A DNA stretch of 26,081 bases from Phaeoceros laevis (Eukaryota > Anthocerotophyta > Anthocerotopsida > Notothyladales), in the NCBI GenBank assembly GCA_049999765.1, contig JBNGIQ010008854.1, positions 45,723-71,803 of the forward strand, read 5' to 3'. The notes under the pieces were generated by a model, which was given only the letters and a program-made list of their open reading frames with translations, searched no databases and was not told where the DNA came from. Below, in pieces: positions 8,901 through 21,000 of this stretch (position 1 is its first letter; the number at the start of each line of letters is the position of its first letter). The translations under genes and the position numbers were made by a program.

Positions 8901-10759
8901 TGTGACAATCTCCACAGCTTGCTTTCAGAGGAGCACTTGCCGGGTGCGCGTTCACTGAGCCGATGCGACCAAAAGTAAGCAGGTGGCCTGGTTTGTGGTT
9001 GAAGTGCCACCTGGACAACGAAGCCTCTCTTGTACGCATTTTCGAGACTATCACCACCTATTATCTCACAGCCCCGACGAATATGGCATCGAATCCGTGC
9101 AGACGGGAACTGCCAGGTGGCACTGCCGACACCAGGTAGTTCTCACCTTGTAGTTTCCTGCCAAGTGCACTGTGTACTGTAGTAACTGTACGTTCTCCTA
9201 CCTCTCCTGAGCACACTTCAAGGCAGTGGGATTTTCTGTCGTTGGGAAGAACAAGCTGAATTTGAACTACAGTGAAAAGTCACACCGCTGGAAGCATTCT
9301 TGTAACTTCATAAACAGATGGTCACTGGCACATGATATCGCCTATCGCTGCATCAGTCAGCCATCACCACAGGAACATGACCTTTGCACCAAACGACGAA
9401 CCCTGTGCGTATCCCTTACAATTTGGCCTCTCCATTGTGACAGTCACTGCACGTGGGGAGATTCTTGGTAACTAGCAAAGGTGTGCCATGTTAAGTATTG
9501 AGGACGCTCACTGAAGGGTGTTCGATGACAAAATACCTGAAGGAGATCTGGTGACTTGTACAGTCCTGTTAAATGCCTTGGATGAGGAGACTATTTCATT
9601 CGCCTATCCTAAAAATCATAATCTGCAAGTGAAGCTGCTTCGTCTGTTGTATTGCTCAGGATGTTCAGACATGCCTTGAGAAGGCAACCAAATGTAAATT
9701 TGATTTTCCTAGCCCCTTCTTGCATAGAGAGCAAGAGTACCTTCACCACTGCCATGCTCAGTGTATCCTGTGATTCTGCGGTCCATGTCACTACATCCCT
9801 TGATGGTAAACTAGTGAAGGCTTTTGCGTGCATATTTTAACCGGCTACATTTGGGAGACATATCCACCAGTACCCAACTGGGATAACATCGTGTTCCCTA
9901 TCCTCTTCCCCGAATCTAGCTGCTTCCGTTCTGTATACCTCCAACTCTCGCACATGTCTGTAGGAGGCAACAATGTCAGTTGCAATCCTGCCTTTTTTAT
10001 GATGAAGAGCAATAGGCTCTTACGGAGGCCATGCTCAATATATCCGGCCAATTATCATGCTATTCCTTATCACCACATCCTTGTAACGACATGTTAACCC
10101 CTTAGCGAGCATCCTTCAGGCTGCCACATTTTCAATACATACAACCGCCTGCCATGTTTACAGCTTGGCTGCCGGGCAGTGCATATCTTGAATGTTGCAA
10201 GTTCATGTCCGCAGCTTGGCTGCCGGGCAGTGCATATCTTGAATTTTGCAAGTTCATGTCCTCAGCTTGGCGGGACCACTTGCTCAATTGGTAGGATGCT
10301 ATAGCATGATTCTGATGGCCGCAATAAGCCGCCAACATCAGTCATCCCGGACTCCTCGTCGTGGGGGGCGTTAGAAACCTCGTCATGTCAAAGCTCCATC
10401 GGGTGTAATTGGAGCTTGCGAAAGACTCAACAGGTCCGAATGAGAGCCGCTGGTAGGAAAACCACTTCCCACCTCACTGGCCAGCGACACAGTTCCTGCT
10501 GATTGCCTGTCCTGGTTAAAGCCATTCACTCCCCAAACAATGCTATCCGCGGACGCGGTCGGAACAAACGGACACACACTTGCCAGCTGTTTCAACTCCT
10601 GAGGGAGCACACAAGACTGTGCCTTGATTTATACCGGACGAGGCGGGGGGCTACGCAAGGAACGAAGCCTGTAGAATGTTTACTTCGAAGTCGTTGAAAC
10701 CCTTCTGTGTGACGAGTTCAGCTCCTTCCAGATTGCATTTTGAAGGTGCATGACATTTA
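8901..10759. other. Long spacer between divergent SPP and SCI1-like genes
   Basis: This 1.86-kb interval must hold both 5' leaders and promoters. Frames of 60-89 codons exist but none looks like a protein or has splice partners. The only structure I see is the 51-bp tandem repeat at 10161-10270. No clear TATA box can be assigned. Confidence 0.5.
10161..10270. repeat. 51-bp tandem repeat, two copies plus a partial third
   Basis: Copy one is 10161-10211 and copy two is 10212-10262, beginning cagcttggctgccgggcag and differing at two positions. A third copy starts at 10263 but stops matching after eight bases. The period is a multiple of three, so a minus-strand frame repeats in phase, but nothing else suggests coding. 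Confidence 0.9.
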
Positions 10760-12637
10760 ATGGAGGTCTCGAAAAAGGGCGACAGCGATCGGCACCGTGG
10801 AGACGGAAAAAAACGTGATAGGGAGGATGAAGCATTCTATGAAGATAGTAGGCACCGGGGTAAGGAGAGCGATGAGGCAAACCGGATATCCAGAAAGAGT
10901 AGAGTCCAGAGTCACAGCAGCCGTAGAGGGGAGAGGTCGGATGTGAAGGGTGATAAAGGTGTAATCAGCAGCGGGACTAGCAGCCAGGAAAGTGATAGCG
11001 ATGAGGAGAATCGCAAATCCGATAGGCACAATCGTAGGAAGGGGGAAAGATCTGGTTCGCGCAAAAGGAGGGGGCGCCAAACCGAGAAAAGAAGAAGGTC
11101 CAGTGCAGCAGATTCATCAGGGTCCGGTGAGAGTTCTGATAGTGATGCGTCCAGCAGTAGCAGCCAACAGAGTGACAGTGATGAGGATCGCAAGCGACGG
11201 CATAGATCCAAGAGTGAGACTAGGAGGGAAGATGAACGGAGGAGAAAAAAGAAACACCGTTCGAAGGAGAAAAAACTGGATAAGGAGGAGAAGAAGATAA
11301 GGAAAATGAAGGAAGAGAAGAAGAGAAGGAAGAAGGAGAGAGCAGAGAAGCTAGCAAAGGGGCCAATCACTTCTACATGGGGCAAATATGGGATTTTGAA
11401 GGAAATTGACATGTGGTAAGCCGTCTGCTCTGTCTTGCATACTGCAAATGTCAGCCGAGAGTGTTTTATCTTTTGTTCATGGACAGGCTACACTCACAAT
11501 AATCTGTTCTTTCATGCAGGAACAAACGGCCAGAGTTCAGTGCCTGGTTGGCTGAGGTGAAAAAGGTATGTCGTAGTTTTCGGGCTTGTCTTCCATCTAC
11601 ATATATACTACTTTCACCTTTACAAGCGGGAGCAAAATCCCTATTCTGTTGCTCTTCACTTTTGCAGGTCAATCTAGAAACCCTCTCAACTTGGGAAGAA
11701 AAGCAAATGTTCAAGGAGTAAGATCAACAGTTATATAGTCAAGGGATGATTGGCTGGGATGTGCATGAGAAGCTTATAACTGATCGAGTCTATGATCCTG
11801 AGTGCTCTTGCTCTTTTGCTGATGCTAAGTAGCTGAATAGGAACATGTGAAGGTTACTCTCTGCGCACAGCCAGAAATGTGGTTTCCACCTACCTATTTG
11901 CAAATGCTGGAATGGGGTTTTGGTTGGCAGGTACATGGAAGACTACAACACTGCAACCTTCCCCTCCAAAAAGTAGGCACCCTTTAGGTTGCTTAAAGCT
12001 CTTTTTAGTATCTTTTGATGTGGCTGATTGACGTCCTTCTTATGACTCAATCTCAGGTACTACAATTGCGACATCTATCACCGTCGTAAGGTATTCCGGG
12101 CCAGGGAGAAGGGAATGAAAGCTGCTTCGAAAACGGAAAGAACAGAATTCAATGACGAAGAACAGAGGAGGTTATGTTCATGCACTATATTGATGAAGCA
12201 TGGCTGGATTCATATGCAATGATGATTCTTCAATTCAATTCTAATTATTGCTTCGAAGTAAATACTTTCAGACTAGAATTGAGGAGAGAAAGGGAGCAAC
12301 AGAAAGAAGCCGACGTCGATGCTTTGAAACAAGCAATTCTGGCTAGTGGACAGGTGTGTGACTGGTGCAATGCGGTGTCTTGTAGCAACCTCAGTCAGTA
12401 AGCTTTCACACATTCTTTGAATTGATTGGTTGCCTGCAGGCTCAAGCTATGCGGGAGCAAGCACAGCTTAGAGAGGAAATGCAATATCAGTATCGCCTGG
12501 GAAATTCTGAGGTAGCTGCTTCAAGTTCCAGAGCCTGGTTGTTCGTTGGTGTACTTTTCACGAACTTCGTTTTCTGTTTGCAGGCAGCTGCAGCGCTACA
12601 GAGGAGGCTTGATCCTGATGCTGTCATTGGGAAGTGA
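10760..12637 (+). CDS. RS/K-rich nuclear protein resembling style cell-cycle inhibitor 1-like proteins
   Basis: Exons are 10760-11415, 11520-11565, 11668-11717, 11931-11972, 12057-12170, 12272-12353, 12440-12511 and 12584-12637, giving 371 residues. Exon 1 is almost entirely Arg/Ser/Asp/Lys-rich, with several SDSDE blocks (about residues 30-135) and a lysine-rich basic stretch before residue 200, typical of nuclear-speckle or nucleolar proteins. The conserved core begins at TWGKYGILKEIDMW and runs through FSAWLAEVKKV and FKEYMEDYNTATFPSKKYY. The C-terminus is a charged helix ending in ALQRRLDPDAVIGK. From memory, this core is found in plant proteins often labelled SCI1-like. The name transfers weakly and the molecular role is not established. 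All junctions are GT-AG and keep frame, and the ATG is the first in the frame. Confidence 0.85.
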
Positions 12638-13625
12638 TTGCTGCCGACAGCAAGGTTGGCTTCCATGGTTTCTCTTGATATTTGCCAAGAGGTTCCAAAG
12701 ATCCGTTGTGCCCCAGAAGATTCTGTTTACTCGGGGAAGAATGAGACGAGTGTTAACTCTGTTTTCGCAACCTCTCAATTCATACTTTGGTTATGGGCGA
12801 AACATAGTCATCATATTCAGAAACGTTTGGGAAGGTCGTGCTTCCCAGTTGACGTCGGAGTTATTGTGAGATTTCTCTCTCGGCACGGCTGGTGGTCGTT
12901 TGCATCAACGATGGTGCGATAGCAGGATGTTCCTCAAGACGGGTGCAGATTATGGTACACTCTGTGACCTGAGCAAGTTCAAGCCCATGGCACACGGGTG
13001 CTGTAATTGCTTAGTTGTTGGTTTCCAACCACCATTCACATTCCCCAAATGATTGTGAGCTGAAGTAACATAGCTGGTTGGAATTCGAAGACATGAGGCA
13101 TGGTGCTGTAATCCATACCAGAATGCCATATTTGCTACCTAGTATAATAATGAGTCCTGGACTTCGGGTGGATTAACAACTTCGCGATGTATCCATTCAA
13201 GCTCAGTAGTCACGGTTTGCCGAAGGCAAAGTATCTTCGACGAAGAATGTCTCGAAGTCCCCAATCCTTTGCTTGACTCTCAGCCAATCTGGCCAACTAC
13301 CCAAGTCAAACGCAGAGACAAGACAACTCTGTCCTGGGTACTTGCAGGCGCAAGCGCAGCATTTCCCAGCTCAGTGGCACAGCGTTTCCGCCCTACGTCT
13401 ATGCTTTTATGAATGGCTGTTAAATTCCGGGTGGATCCAGCATTCTCGGTTTCGAGCTGAGTGTGGGCGTAAGCAAACGTAAGGGCCAGTTCATGCATCA
13501 CCAAGTTAGTATCTAAATCTGATTCCAAGGGACTCCATCCTCCAATGTCTGCATAAAGACCCCAACATTTCCTTCAACACCGTGATCTAGCTCGTATCGC
13601 AGCACAGTCCACACCTGCACCTGGT
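12638..13625. other. Convergent 3' flanks; no gene seen
   Basis: The stretch lies between the stop of the SCI1-like gene and the stop of the small membrane-protein gene. Frames of 94-107 codons at 12546-12922 overlap the end of the upstream gene and show no protein-like features. I see no RNA gene or repeat. Confidence 0.5.
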
Positions 13626-13922
13626 TCAAGGCTGAGTAGGGGTAATGTTCACGTAGTCAGATGCCGAGCGTTCGGAGGAGTCCCCCAGCTTCGAGTTCGT
13701 ATCAAACAAGTGCCAAGCAACGATGATGAGCAGCACAGGCACAATCATCAAAAGCAGTAGCACCGAGCGCTTATGCTGCATATCCGCCCTGTAAGCTGCG
13801 CGAGCCTTGGGATCCCCCTTACTTGTCCGCACAACTTCCGGCACCAGCACCTGAACCTCAGCCTCCCGCTCACTCATCTCCACCACACTATCCCGCCTCG
13901 TATTATCTTGCAACTCCGTCAT
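13626..13922 (-). CDS. Small single-pass membrane protein, unknown
   Basis: A 98-residue intronless frame. The true first ATG is at 13922 (MTELQDNTRR); an apparent longer frame begins with TTG. Residues about 1-48 are charged and hydrophilic, containing EMSEREAEVQVLVPEVV and ARAAYRADMQHKR. A single hydrophobic helix follows (SVLLLLMIVPVLLIIVAWHLF, positively flanked on its N side), then a short polar tail ending in VNITPTQP. The KR flank before the helix suggests a cytoplasmic N-terminus by the positive-inside rule. It could be a tail-anchored or type II protein. I do not recognise a family. It is divergent from PUS10, about 475 bases away. Coding status rests on composition and the clean TM segment only. 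Confidence 0.5.
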   Translation of the reverse strand: MTELQDNTRRDSVVEMSEREAEVQVLVPEVVRTSKGDPKARAAYRADMQHKRSVLLLLMIVPVLLIIVAWHLFDTNSKLGDSSERSASDYVNITPTQP

Positions 13923-14397
13923 CCCTAGGCGCAATCCAGTACAACCCGCTTAGGCCCTTGCCGCACTACAAGCCCGAAATTGCTCAACAACTGTCTTTCG
14001 TCACTATGTCATTCCCCGTTTCTTCCTCAGGATTAGGCGATTAGCCACGCCTTCCACCGTGGTTTGAAGATGCAGCTTCTCCCTCAGCGAGTACGAGGGG
14101 CAAAACCTCTGCCAGTTCCAGTTAGGGGTTAGGGCGGTTGAAAGTTGAACGATAAATCTCTGGTTAGGTCTGCAAACCCGTGTTGAACGATTTCCGGGAA
14201 GTGCGCTTGTTTTTGAAGCGCTTTCGTTGGGTTTTTTCAAACCTCACTTCCTGAGAGCAGCACTGACAGTACAGCTGGAGATTTGGTCCGAATGAGAGTT
14301 TCCCAGCCAAGCTGGAGGGAAGAATTGTAGCGACCTCTCCGTAGCTGGAAAATTTTCTTTCCTGATGGGAGTTACGACTTTCAGATCAAGCTGCTAG
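13923..14397. promoter_or_regulatory. Putative shared promoter of the membrane-protein gene and PUS10
   Basis: The 475 bases separate two divergent starts and must contain both 5' leaders. A telomere-like motif, gttaggggttagggc, lies at 14121-14135. It resembles the plant telo-box found in promoters of translation-related genes but is not an exact AAACCCTAA. Bidirectional activity is inferred from position only. Confidence 0.4.
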
Positions 14398-17300
14398 ATG
14401 GAGGTAGATATTCAAGTAATGGAGGATGGTGGAAGCAATGGCCATGGAGCGGTCAATGAAGCTCTGTTGGAAGTTATGCCCACTATATCAGTGGGGATCT
14501 TGGCTGATCTCTTTTCTCTGGGGGTACGGTATCTCTGTGATGTCTTTTTTCATTACTCGATTATCTTTGTAGGAGTTCGCACTGGCTGCTTCGGTCTTCA
14601 CCTGTAAAGAGCCAATGGGGGTCTGACAATACCGTGCTATTGCGATTGCCAGGTCTGCGCACGTTGCGTCTTCCGATTCCTGAACATTCGGAAAGCTGTA
14701 TACAGTATACACTTGCCAAGTTCCTCTGTACTACTTTCGCTAGCTAAGAAGGTTGAAGGAAACGGAGAAACGATCAAGCCTGTAAAGTCTGGCTCTGGTG
14801 AAACACAACAGCGTGATCGGAATATCCCACGGATTACCAAGCCGTGTAGTATCTGCTTGGGAATGCTCCAGATGTCAGATCCTACAGAGTGGACTGGTGC
14901 ACCCAAGGATATCGCAGAGCACATTGGCAAAACCAAAATCTTAGAGGCAACCAAGCCAGGAGGGCACCAGTTTGACAGCTTCTGTCTGGAGGTTTCGGTG
15001 CCAGCTGTAACCCTCGTAAGGGAGAGAGCACTTTGGTATTGTTGTTTACTTGGAAGGATAAAAAAGTTTCTTACTTTCGCTTTGGTATTTCAGCAATTCA
15101 CTACCACATTAGTGTCGTCTGTTGAGGCTCTGCAGCGGTCATGTTAGGACAGGCTCATTGTCCTGTCGTGACAGCATCATCAACTGACATTCTGCATTTT
15201 GAACAGGTGGCATCTGCAAAAGGCTTACAACTCAAGGGGATTGTTTGAGGGTTGGGATCCCTCTGACCACATTGTGTCATTGAAGGAAGCCATTAAGTGG
15301 TGTTTAATTGAGTCATTGCAAGAGACTCTGGTAAGGACAGTGCATGGGATGACGTTATCGGGCTTGCTGCTTCGCTTCTGAGACACAGGTCCTGGTCTAG
15401 CTGTAACTTCATGAATTCCATATACTACTGTTGCGGTAATGTAATTTGAATGATCTGTGCAGAATGTCAACTTTGATTCTGCATCCACCTTCCGGATTGC
15501 TCTAGTGTATAAGTATGCTGATTCAGCAGCGGAACTTGAGTTTCTTTCTGGGAATGATACCAAGCGACGTCGGAAAGGTGTGCTATGAAATATGCATTGG
15601 TTCCTGTGGGCAGTAATAATGTAACAAGCTACAGTGAGACGTTTCTACATGTATCGCAGTTAACATAGTATCCTGTTATTGCTTCCAGGGTATGCAGCAA
15701 CACCTGAGACCTCACAGGAGGGATTTGCAGCAGTAGCAGCTGCAAGGTCTGCAGAGTCATCTGAGTCTATGGCATCTGTTCAGCGATCACTTGCATCCAT
15801 GGCAGATGAAGTTTTTGCTCGCCATTTCCCATGCCCTCCAGTTCCAGTAAGATCTGCAGTCTGATTGGTTTAGTGTTTCCAACTAGCAGAATCTCTGCTT
15901 CTATCCTTGTAGTGTTCTACTTAATGCAGTTTTGACTGATGGGAAGTTTGAACATGCAGCCAAAGGAGGCATGCGAGTTGACAGTTATGTGCTGGAGATC
16001 GTCTGTATATGTTGGTGGCAGATATCTGAAGGTGTGCTGACTTCTTCTAAAAGCTCTTTTATGCACTACATTTTGCAGCTGACTAATCTCCTGAACCAGA
16101 GAGAACTGTGGCATGATGGTGTGCTGGTTTGTAGTTCTCAAGAAACATCAGCCAAAGTCGTTGGATGATTGAAGAAGAAAGGATGGGGGATGGCTCGGTT
16201 CAGGTCGGTACATTGGTTGTCTGAGTGCAAAATAGCTGTATTTTCTGTTCGACTCCTTCTCTGATCAGTCGAGACTTTTCTCAATCTGCTGCTGCAGGAA
16301 ATTGTAGGTGACCTGGTTTGCCCATTTTTTAAAGCTGACACCTACAAGTTCCATGCTGCTGGACGGGAGGACATAGATGTGAGCATCTATGAAAATCCAA
16401 ACTCTAGTTTTCTAGCTCAGAGATTGACATGTTTGTCTGCAAGAACTCCCATCCTACAAGCTTAAGTATAAACGTACCTGTAATAGGTGAGGATGCTCGG
16501 GAATGGGAGGCCTTTTTTGCTGGAAATCCAAAATGCCAGGGTGATTCCATGCAAGTCAGAGATGGCAAAGTTGGAGAACTTGGTCAATAGCACCCAGAGC
16601 ATGGTAGGTGAACTTCGTGAATGTGAGCTCTGGCACATATGACTTTTGACAAGTTTTGACGCGTTTTTTCATCTTGTTGTAAGTCTGCTTGCTAAATCTG
16701 CCAGAGCAGGTGCAAGTGCGAGGGTTGCAGGAGGTTGGGACTCATGCATGTTCACTGATGAGGCAAGGAGAAGCAGAGAAGCAGAAGGAATATGCTGCTG
16801 TTGTTTGGTTGTCGCGGCCTGTTGTGCCATCTGATTTCGAAAAACTTTCGTGTTTGAAAGAACTGGTATATGCCTAGAAGTTCTGTATGGTGCTTTTGTT
16901 GGCTTTCACAGCTTCCCCTCGCTGTTCCCAATCAACAACAGTTCGGGTTGTTAGATATGCCGGTCTCATTAGAGATCCCTTCCATTTTCTTGCTGACCGT
17001 GGCTTCTGAACTTGTAGACAATTGAGCAGAACACTCCCATTAGAGTGCTACATCGGCGAAGCCCACTTGTGCGGCCACGGATTATCCACTGGTATGATGG
17101 GTGGTAGCTGAGAGTTGGTGGATTCAGAATGGAACTATTGGTATTTATGGTTGCTGAACTAATTATCGGTCTACTGCCTCTGCAGGATGAGATGTGAGGA
17201 AATTCCAGGGAGTGATCAGTACTTCCTGCTGTACTTGTGTACCCAGGTAATGTGCTGACTGTAGGCCGATGACAGCAGTCTTTGAGTATAACTGGTTTTC

Positions 17301-17603
17301 AATTTCACCAATTGGTCCCTGTTGTACTAAGTTTTTGCATAATCTCACATGCAGGCTGGCACGTACGTTAAGGAGTTCGTGCATGGAGATCTTGGTCGAA
17401 CTGTACCCAAGTAAAGTGATCTATTCTGTGCTCAGCTTAGTCGCATTGAATACGGAGTCTTTTTGGCAATGTGATCGTGAAATGCATGCGTCTCTCTCTC
17501 TTGCAGTATTGGTTCATTGCTGGATTGCGAGGCCCAAATCTTGCAGCTTGATGTTGTCGACGTCGTAATGGATTTTCTGTTGGTGGAGCCTCCTAGCCAG
17601 TAA
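14398..17603 (+). CDS. PUS10: tRNA pseudouridine synthase PUS10
   Basis: Exons are 14398-14523, 14653-15035, 15207-15330, 15463-15577, 15689-15846, 15960-16031, 16135-16203, 16298-16378, 16487-16603, 16710-16865, 17018-17091, 17186-17246, 17355-17410 and 17507-17603, giving 562 residues in frame. PUS10 converts uridine to pseudouridine in the tRNA T-arm (positions 54/55 in archaea and animals). The N-terminal accessory part has two zinc-type Cys pairs, VCARC (44/47) and PCSIC (107/110). The catalytic region begins near VYVGGRYLK and SRNISQSRWMIEEERMG. The motif AAGREDIDVRMLGNGRPF holds the catalytic Asp (about Asp374). The C-terminus keeps TPIRVLHRRSPLVRPR, CTQAGTYVKEFVHGDLGRT and QLDVVDVVMDF. 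Length and motifs match an intact family member. A GTAAGG inside exon 2 at 15016 is not used, because the frame and the family require VRERALW. Confidence 0.95.
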
Positions 17604-18086
17604 TAGCAACTGGAAGGGCCTGGAGTCTGGAACCGCGTGGACAGGCATTTCAGCTTGTCTAAACCAATCGGATAAGATCACGACTCCGTTATCTTGCACG
17701 TTTTTTGTTGGGCGCAGGCTTCTCCAGAAAAATTCCAGCGAGGTTCTTGAATTGCCCTAGGGTGATTACCTTCCCTGCTAATTGCATCGTCAAAGCAGGC
17801 TCAAGCTCAATTTCAAACATGTTGGATATGGAATTGGTTATTGTATTCTGGGGAGAACTGTAAAGCATACGTGTAACCTTATACTTCGACTCGGGAGTGT
17901 CAGTCCCCGAAGCCCCGAGCTGGTAATGCTGATCGTTGGTGATGAATCTCGGATTACGAGACAATGTCGGATTGGTAAGAGTCCAGCAAGGTGGAAAGAA
18001 ACCTTAGCTCGTGGAGACAGTACGGCTGGAGTGCCTCCAATTGAAGGGTCCGTGCCTTGCACATTGAGATTCGCAGACCTAGCTTG
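17604..18086. other. Short spacer between PUS10 and the SAC3-type gene
   Basis: The 483 bases must contain the 3' UTR of PUS10 and the promoter and leader of the next same-strand gene. Frames of about 60-106 codons on both strands show no protein-like features. No element was recognised. Confidence 0.5.
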
Positions 18087-21000
18087 ATGGCTGATACAGC
18101 AAGTCAGAGCAATTTTATTCCCTCCCCTTCGGGCAGGGCGGATCCTTCTACGGGCCAAAGGAATCTGCAGGCGTTCAGGAGTTCAGGAGGAAGACGGAGA
18201 GAGGCGGATGAGAAGTTAGCTCCCCGCCGGAGTGATGTCGGAACTTACGGCTGGTTTAGCGAGGAAGTCAAGCGTCAAGGTAGGAATGGCAGGAGAGTGG
18301 AATGGTCTGCTGCAGCTGAGGGGGGGCGAGGCAGAGGAGGCGATGAGCGCCCAATTTCTGCCAAACGATGGGACAACTTGGCGGAGAGGTTCGTCCCTGG
18401 TGGTGGCCTGCCGGAGTGGTCAGATCCTTTCCCAAGACCAGAACGGATCGGTGCACAGAATCAAGCGGTTCTGGAGGTTACGGGGTCAATTCGGACCAGT
18501 GATGAGCCTGTGATGAGGCAATCCGGGTTTGCAGGAAGAATGCACCATGAAGGAACGGCAAGCAAACAACGCGAGCCGGCAATGGCCGGTGCTCTGGTTG
18601 ATCAAACGGTGGCGGCTAGGGGAGTCGGTGATGGAAGGAGTCCGCTTCGAGATACAGGAAGGAGCCATGTCGCAAGGGCCCGATGGGGGGACTCACCAAG
18701 TCCAGATCGAGAGGAATCAAGCAGCCAAGTAGGGGAATTGAGAAGTCCATTGCGAGGGGAACCACGAGCCTCAGTGAAAGGGAGCCGAGTAGCGGCATTG
18801 AGGAATTCCTCGCAAGGCGAATCAAGGTCAGGAGACCGAGTGGTCGAGTCGGGGAGTCCATGGTTGCAGCGTGCAGGGAATCAGGAGCAGACTTCTCAAT
18901 CTTGGTATTATGAAGAAGGTCCTTCGAGCGTATGGCCACGGAGTTCGGAGACCCGTAGTCAGGCCGAATTTCCAGGCGTTGATGGCAGGGCTCCTGCGTA
19001 TCTTGTTTCTTCCGGACCACCACAGAGGGAGTCCAGACAACGAGAGAAGCATGTGATTGCTGAGCAAAGCGCTGGGCACGGTAGCTCTCGCAGTTTTAGT
19101 CGAAACAACAGTCAAAGGTGGGGAGGTTATGGTGGTGCAAGTTCTGGTCACTCTGGTAGTGACTCTCACAGTTTTAGTCGACAGAACAGTCAAAGGCTGG
19201 GAGGTTATGGTGGTGCCAGTTCTGGTCACTCTGGTGGTGACTTCCGAGCACGGCGAGATGGAGACAGAGGACACTCAGCCCAGCGGGGTCGGATTGGCCG
19301 TGCGGACAGTCGAGAAGCTAGTGGCCAGCAGACTGGGTCGGTGGACATTAAGACGAGTGGAGGCTCTGCTGCGACTAGAAGAGCAGATGGACGGGATTTC
19401 TCTATCGATGCAAACTCTGGAGAGGGTTGGCCTCAGAGCCGAGGCGATAGACAATTTGAATATGGAGGTGGTGGAAATGTTGAAGTGTTGAGAAGCTTCA
19501 ACAGAGGGCATTCAGGCAGGAAGAGCTGGGGAACAGATAGTCCCAGTGAAGATGATTTGAGAAGCATTGCTAGTGAGGAATCTGTGCGGTCTGGAAAAAG
19601 TAGCCAGTCAAGGAGAGGGCGTGTTGCCCCAGGAGGAGCTGCCGAAAACACTATTCGCAGGCAGAGAATTAACCAGAGCGAGGCAGGGAGTGAGAGTTTT
19701 CAAGGTGGTGAAAACAGAAGCAGAGGGGGCAAAGGGCAGGCCAGAGAAGGTCTTAGGAAGGAGAACGAAAGGCTCAGTGGTGAAGCCACTGTCGCACAAG
19801 CTCTGCCCAGGGTTTTAGCGCATACCAAATACGAAGAAACGTTCTTTGTTAGCAGTAGAAAAGCTGTTAAGCATGTTAGGGAAATGGCTCACGATAGCTT
19901 TGGACGAACAAACCATCTCGGCAGCAGGCAAATTATGGGACAACCGGAGACAGCCAGGCGTGTTGAGCTCGGTAACGTCAGGGCAACCTGGAGGAAGGGA
20001 GAAGACGAGATATCTGAGCGACAAGTAAGCCAAGAAGTCAGCCCAAAGCGACAGTTAAGCTCAGGACTTGCTGCTAGTCCAGGCGCTAACAAGAACATGA
20101 ATAAAGGGGATGCAGTACGGGAGCTAGTTGTAGGACAGAGTGAAGAAGATCTAGCAAGGGGATCTTCTTTTCACTCTAGTGAGATGACTGGTCGTTTTCA
20201 AAACAGCTGGGGAGGAGATGATATTGCGGCAAGTTCTATAGACGTACTGCCACAATCTCAGGCCAAAGGGATTGGAAGCAGGCACGGTTCAGCAATCTAT
20301 AAGTCAGTAGCTGTCGACATGGGGGGTGGAGAAGGAGAGAGCCTACCCAGCATTGTGGGGAGTTGTCCAGATATGTGCCCAGGTAAACTATCCAGTGCGT
20401 TTAGGTTCGGCTCTAATTCCCTGTATTCTTGTAGACACTCATCATTTAGCTTTTTGCTTGTTTACCCCTCAGCAAGAGAAAGGGGCAGACGGGAAAGATT
20501 GAGAGACCTAGCAGTCTTGGAGCGAGTTAATGGACACCTTGGAAGGACGTCTCGAGATCTGGCAGTGAAGAAGGTGAAGTTTAGTTATTGGCAGATCCGA
20601 ACATCACACTAGCTGCGTATTTGGGCGCTTATACTGAAGATCTGATTGCTTTCTTCATGTCTGTATTTTCGCAGTTCTGCAGAACCCTCTCCACTTCGGA
20701 CTTGATGCAGTCTGACGTGCGGCCTCTTCCTGTCTTGCGTATGACGTTGGACTACCTTTGGAGTTTCCTGGACCGCAAGGATGTTCCTTTCAAGTTGGTG
20801 CATGATTTTCTTTTTGACAGGACCCGATCAGTCCGCCAAGATATTGGCATGCAGCAGCTTGTGAGCAGACATGCTATTTCGATATACGAAGAGATTGTAA
20901 GTAACGCTTTCTGGTGTGCTATTGCTTCCAGTCAAAGTACAGGATTTGTAGTTCCAAAAAAAGAAACCAATCGTTTCCTGGAATGTGAATAGGTACTAAG

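Noticed and set aside
10268-10330. Possible tRNA (A-box-like ttgctcaattggtagg)
   Set aside because: No B-box, no matching acceptor stem and no plausible anticodon arm follows.
10912-11412. 166-codon minus-strand frame rich in Ser, Leu and Phe
   Set aside because: Antisense shadow of the purine-rich RS/K exon of the SCI1-like gene.
12546-12922. Frames of 94-107 codons after the SCI1-like stop
   Set aside because: They overlap the real last exon in other frames or the 3' UTR and have no protein-like content.
13923-13934. Longer form of the small membrane protein
   Set aside because: It would begin with TTG; the ATG at 13922 is the first proper start.
15016-15035. Donor site GTAAGG at 15016 ending PUS10 exon 2 early
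   Set aside because: Using it breaks the frame with exon 3 and drops VRERALW, which the family keeps. The GT at 15036 gives a correct phase-2 junction.
18057-18086. Upstream extension of the SAC3-type protein
   Set aside because: The extended frame begins with TTG; the first ATG is at 18087.
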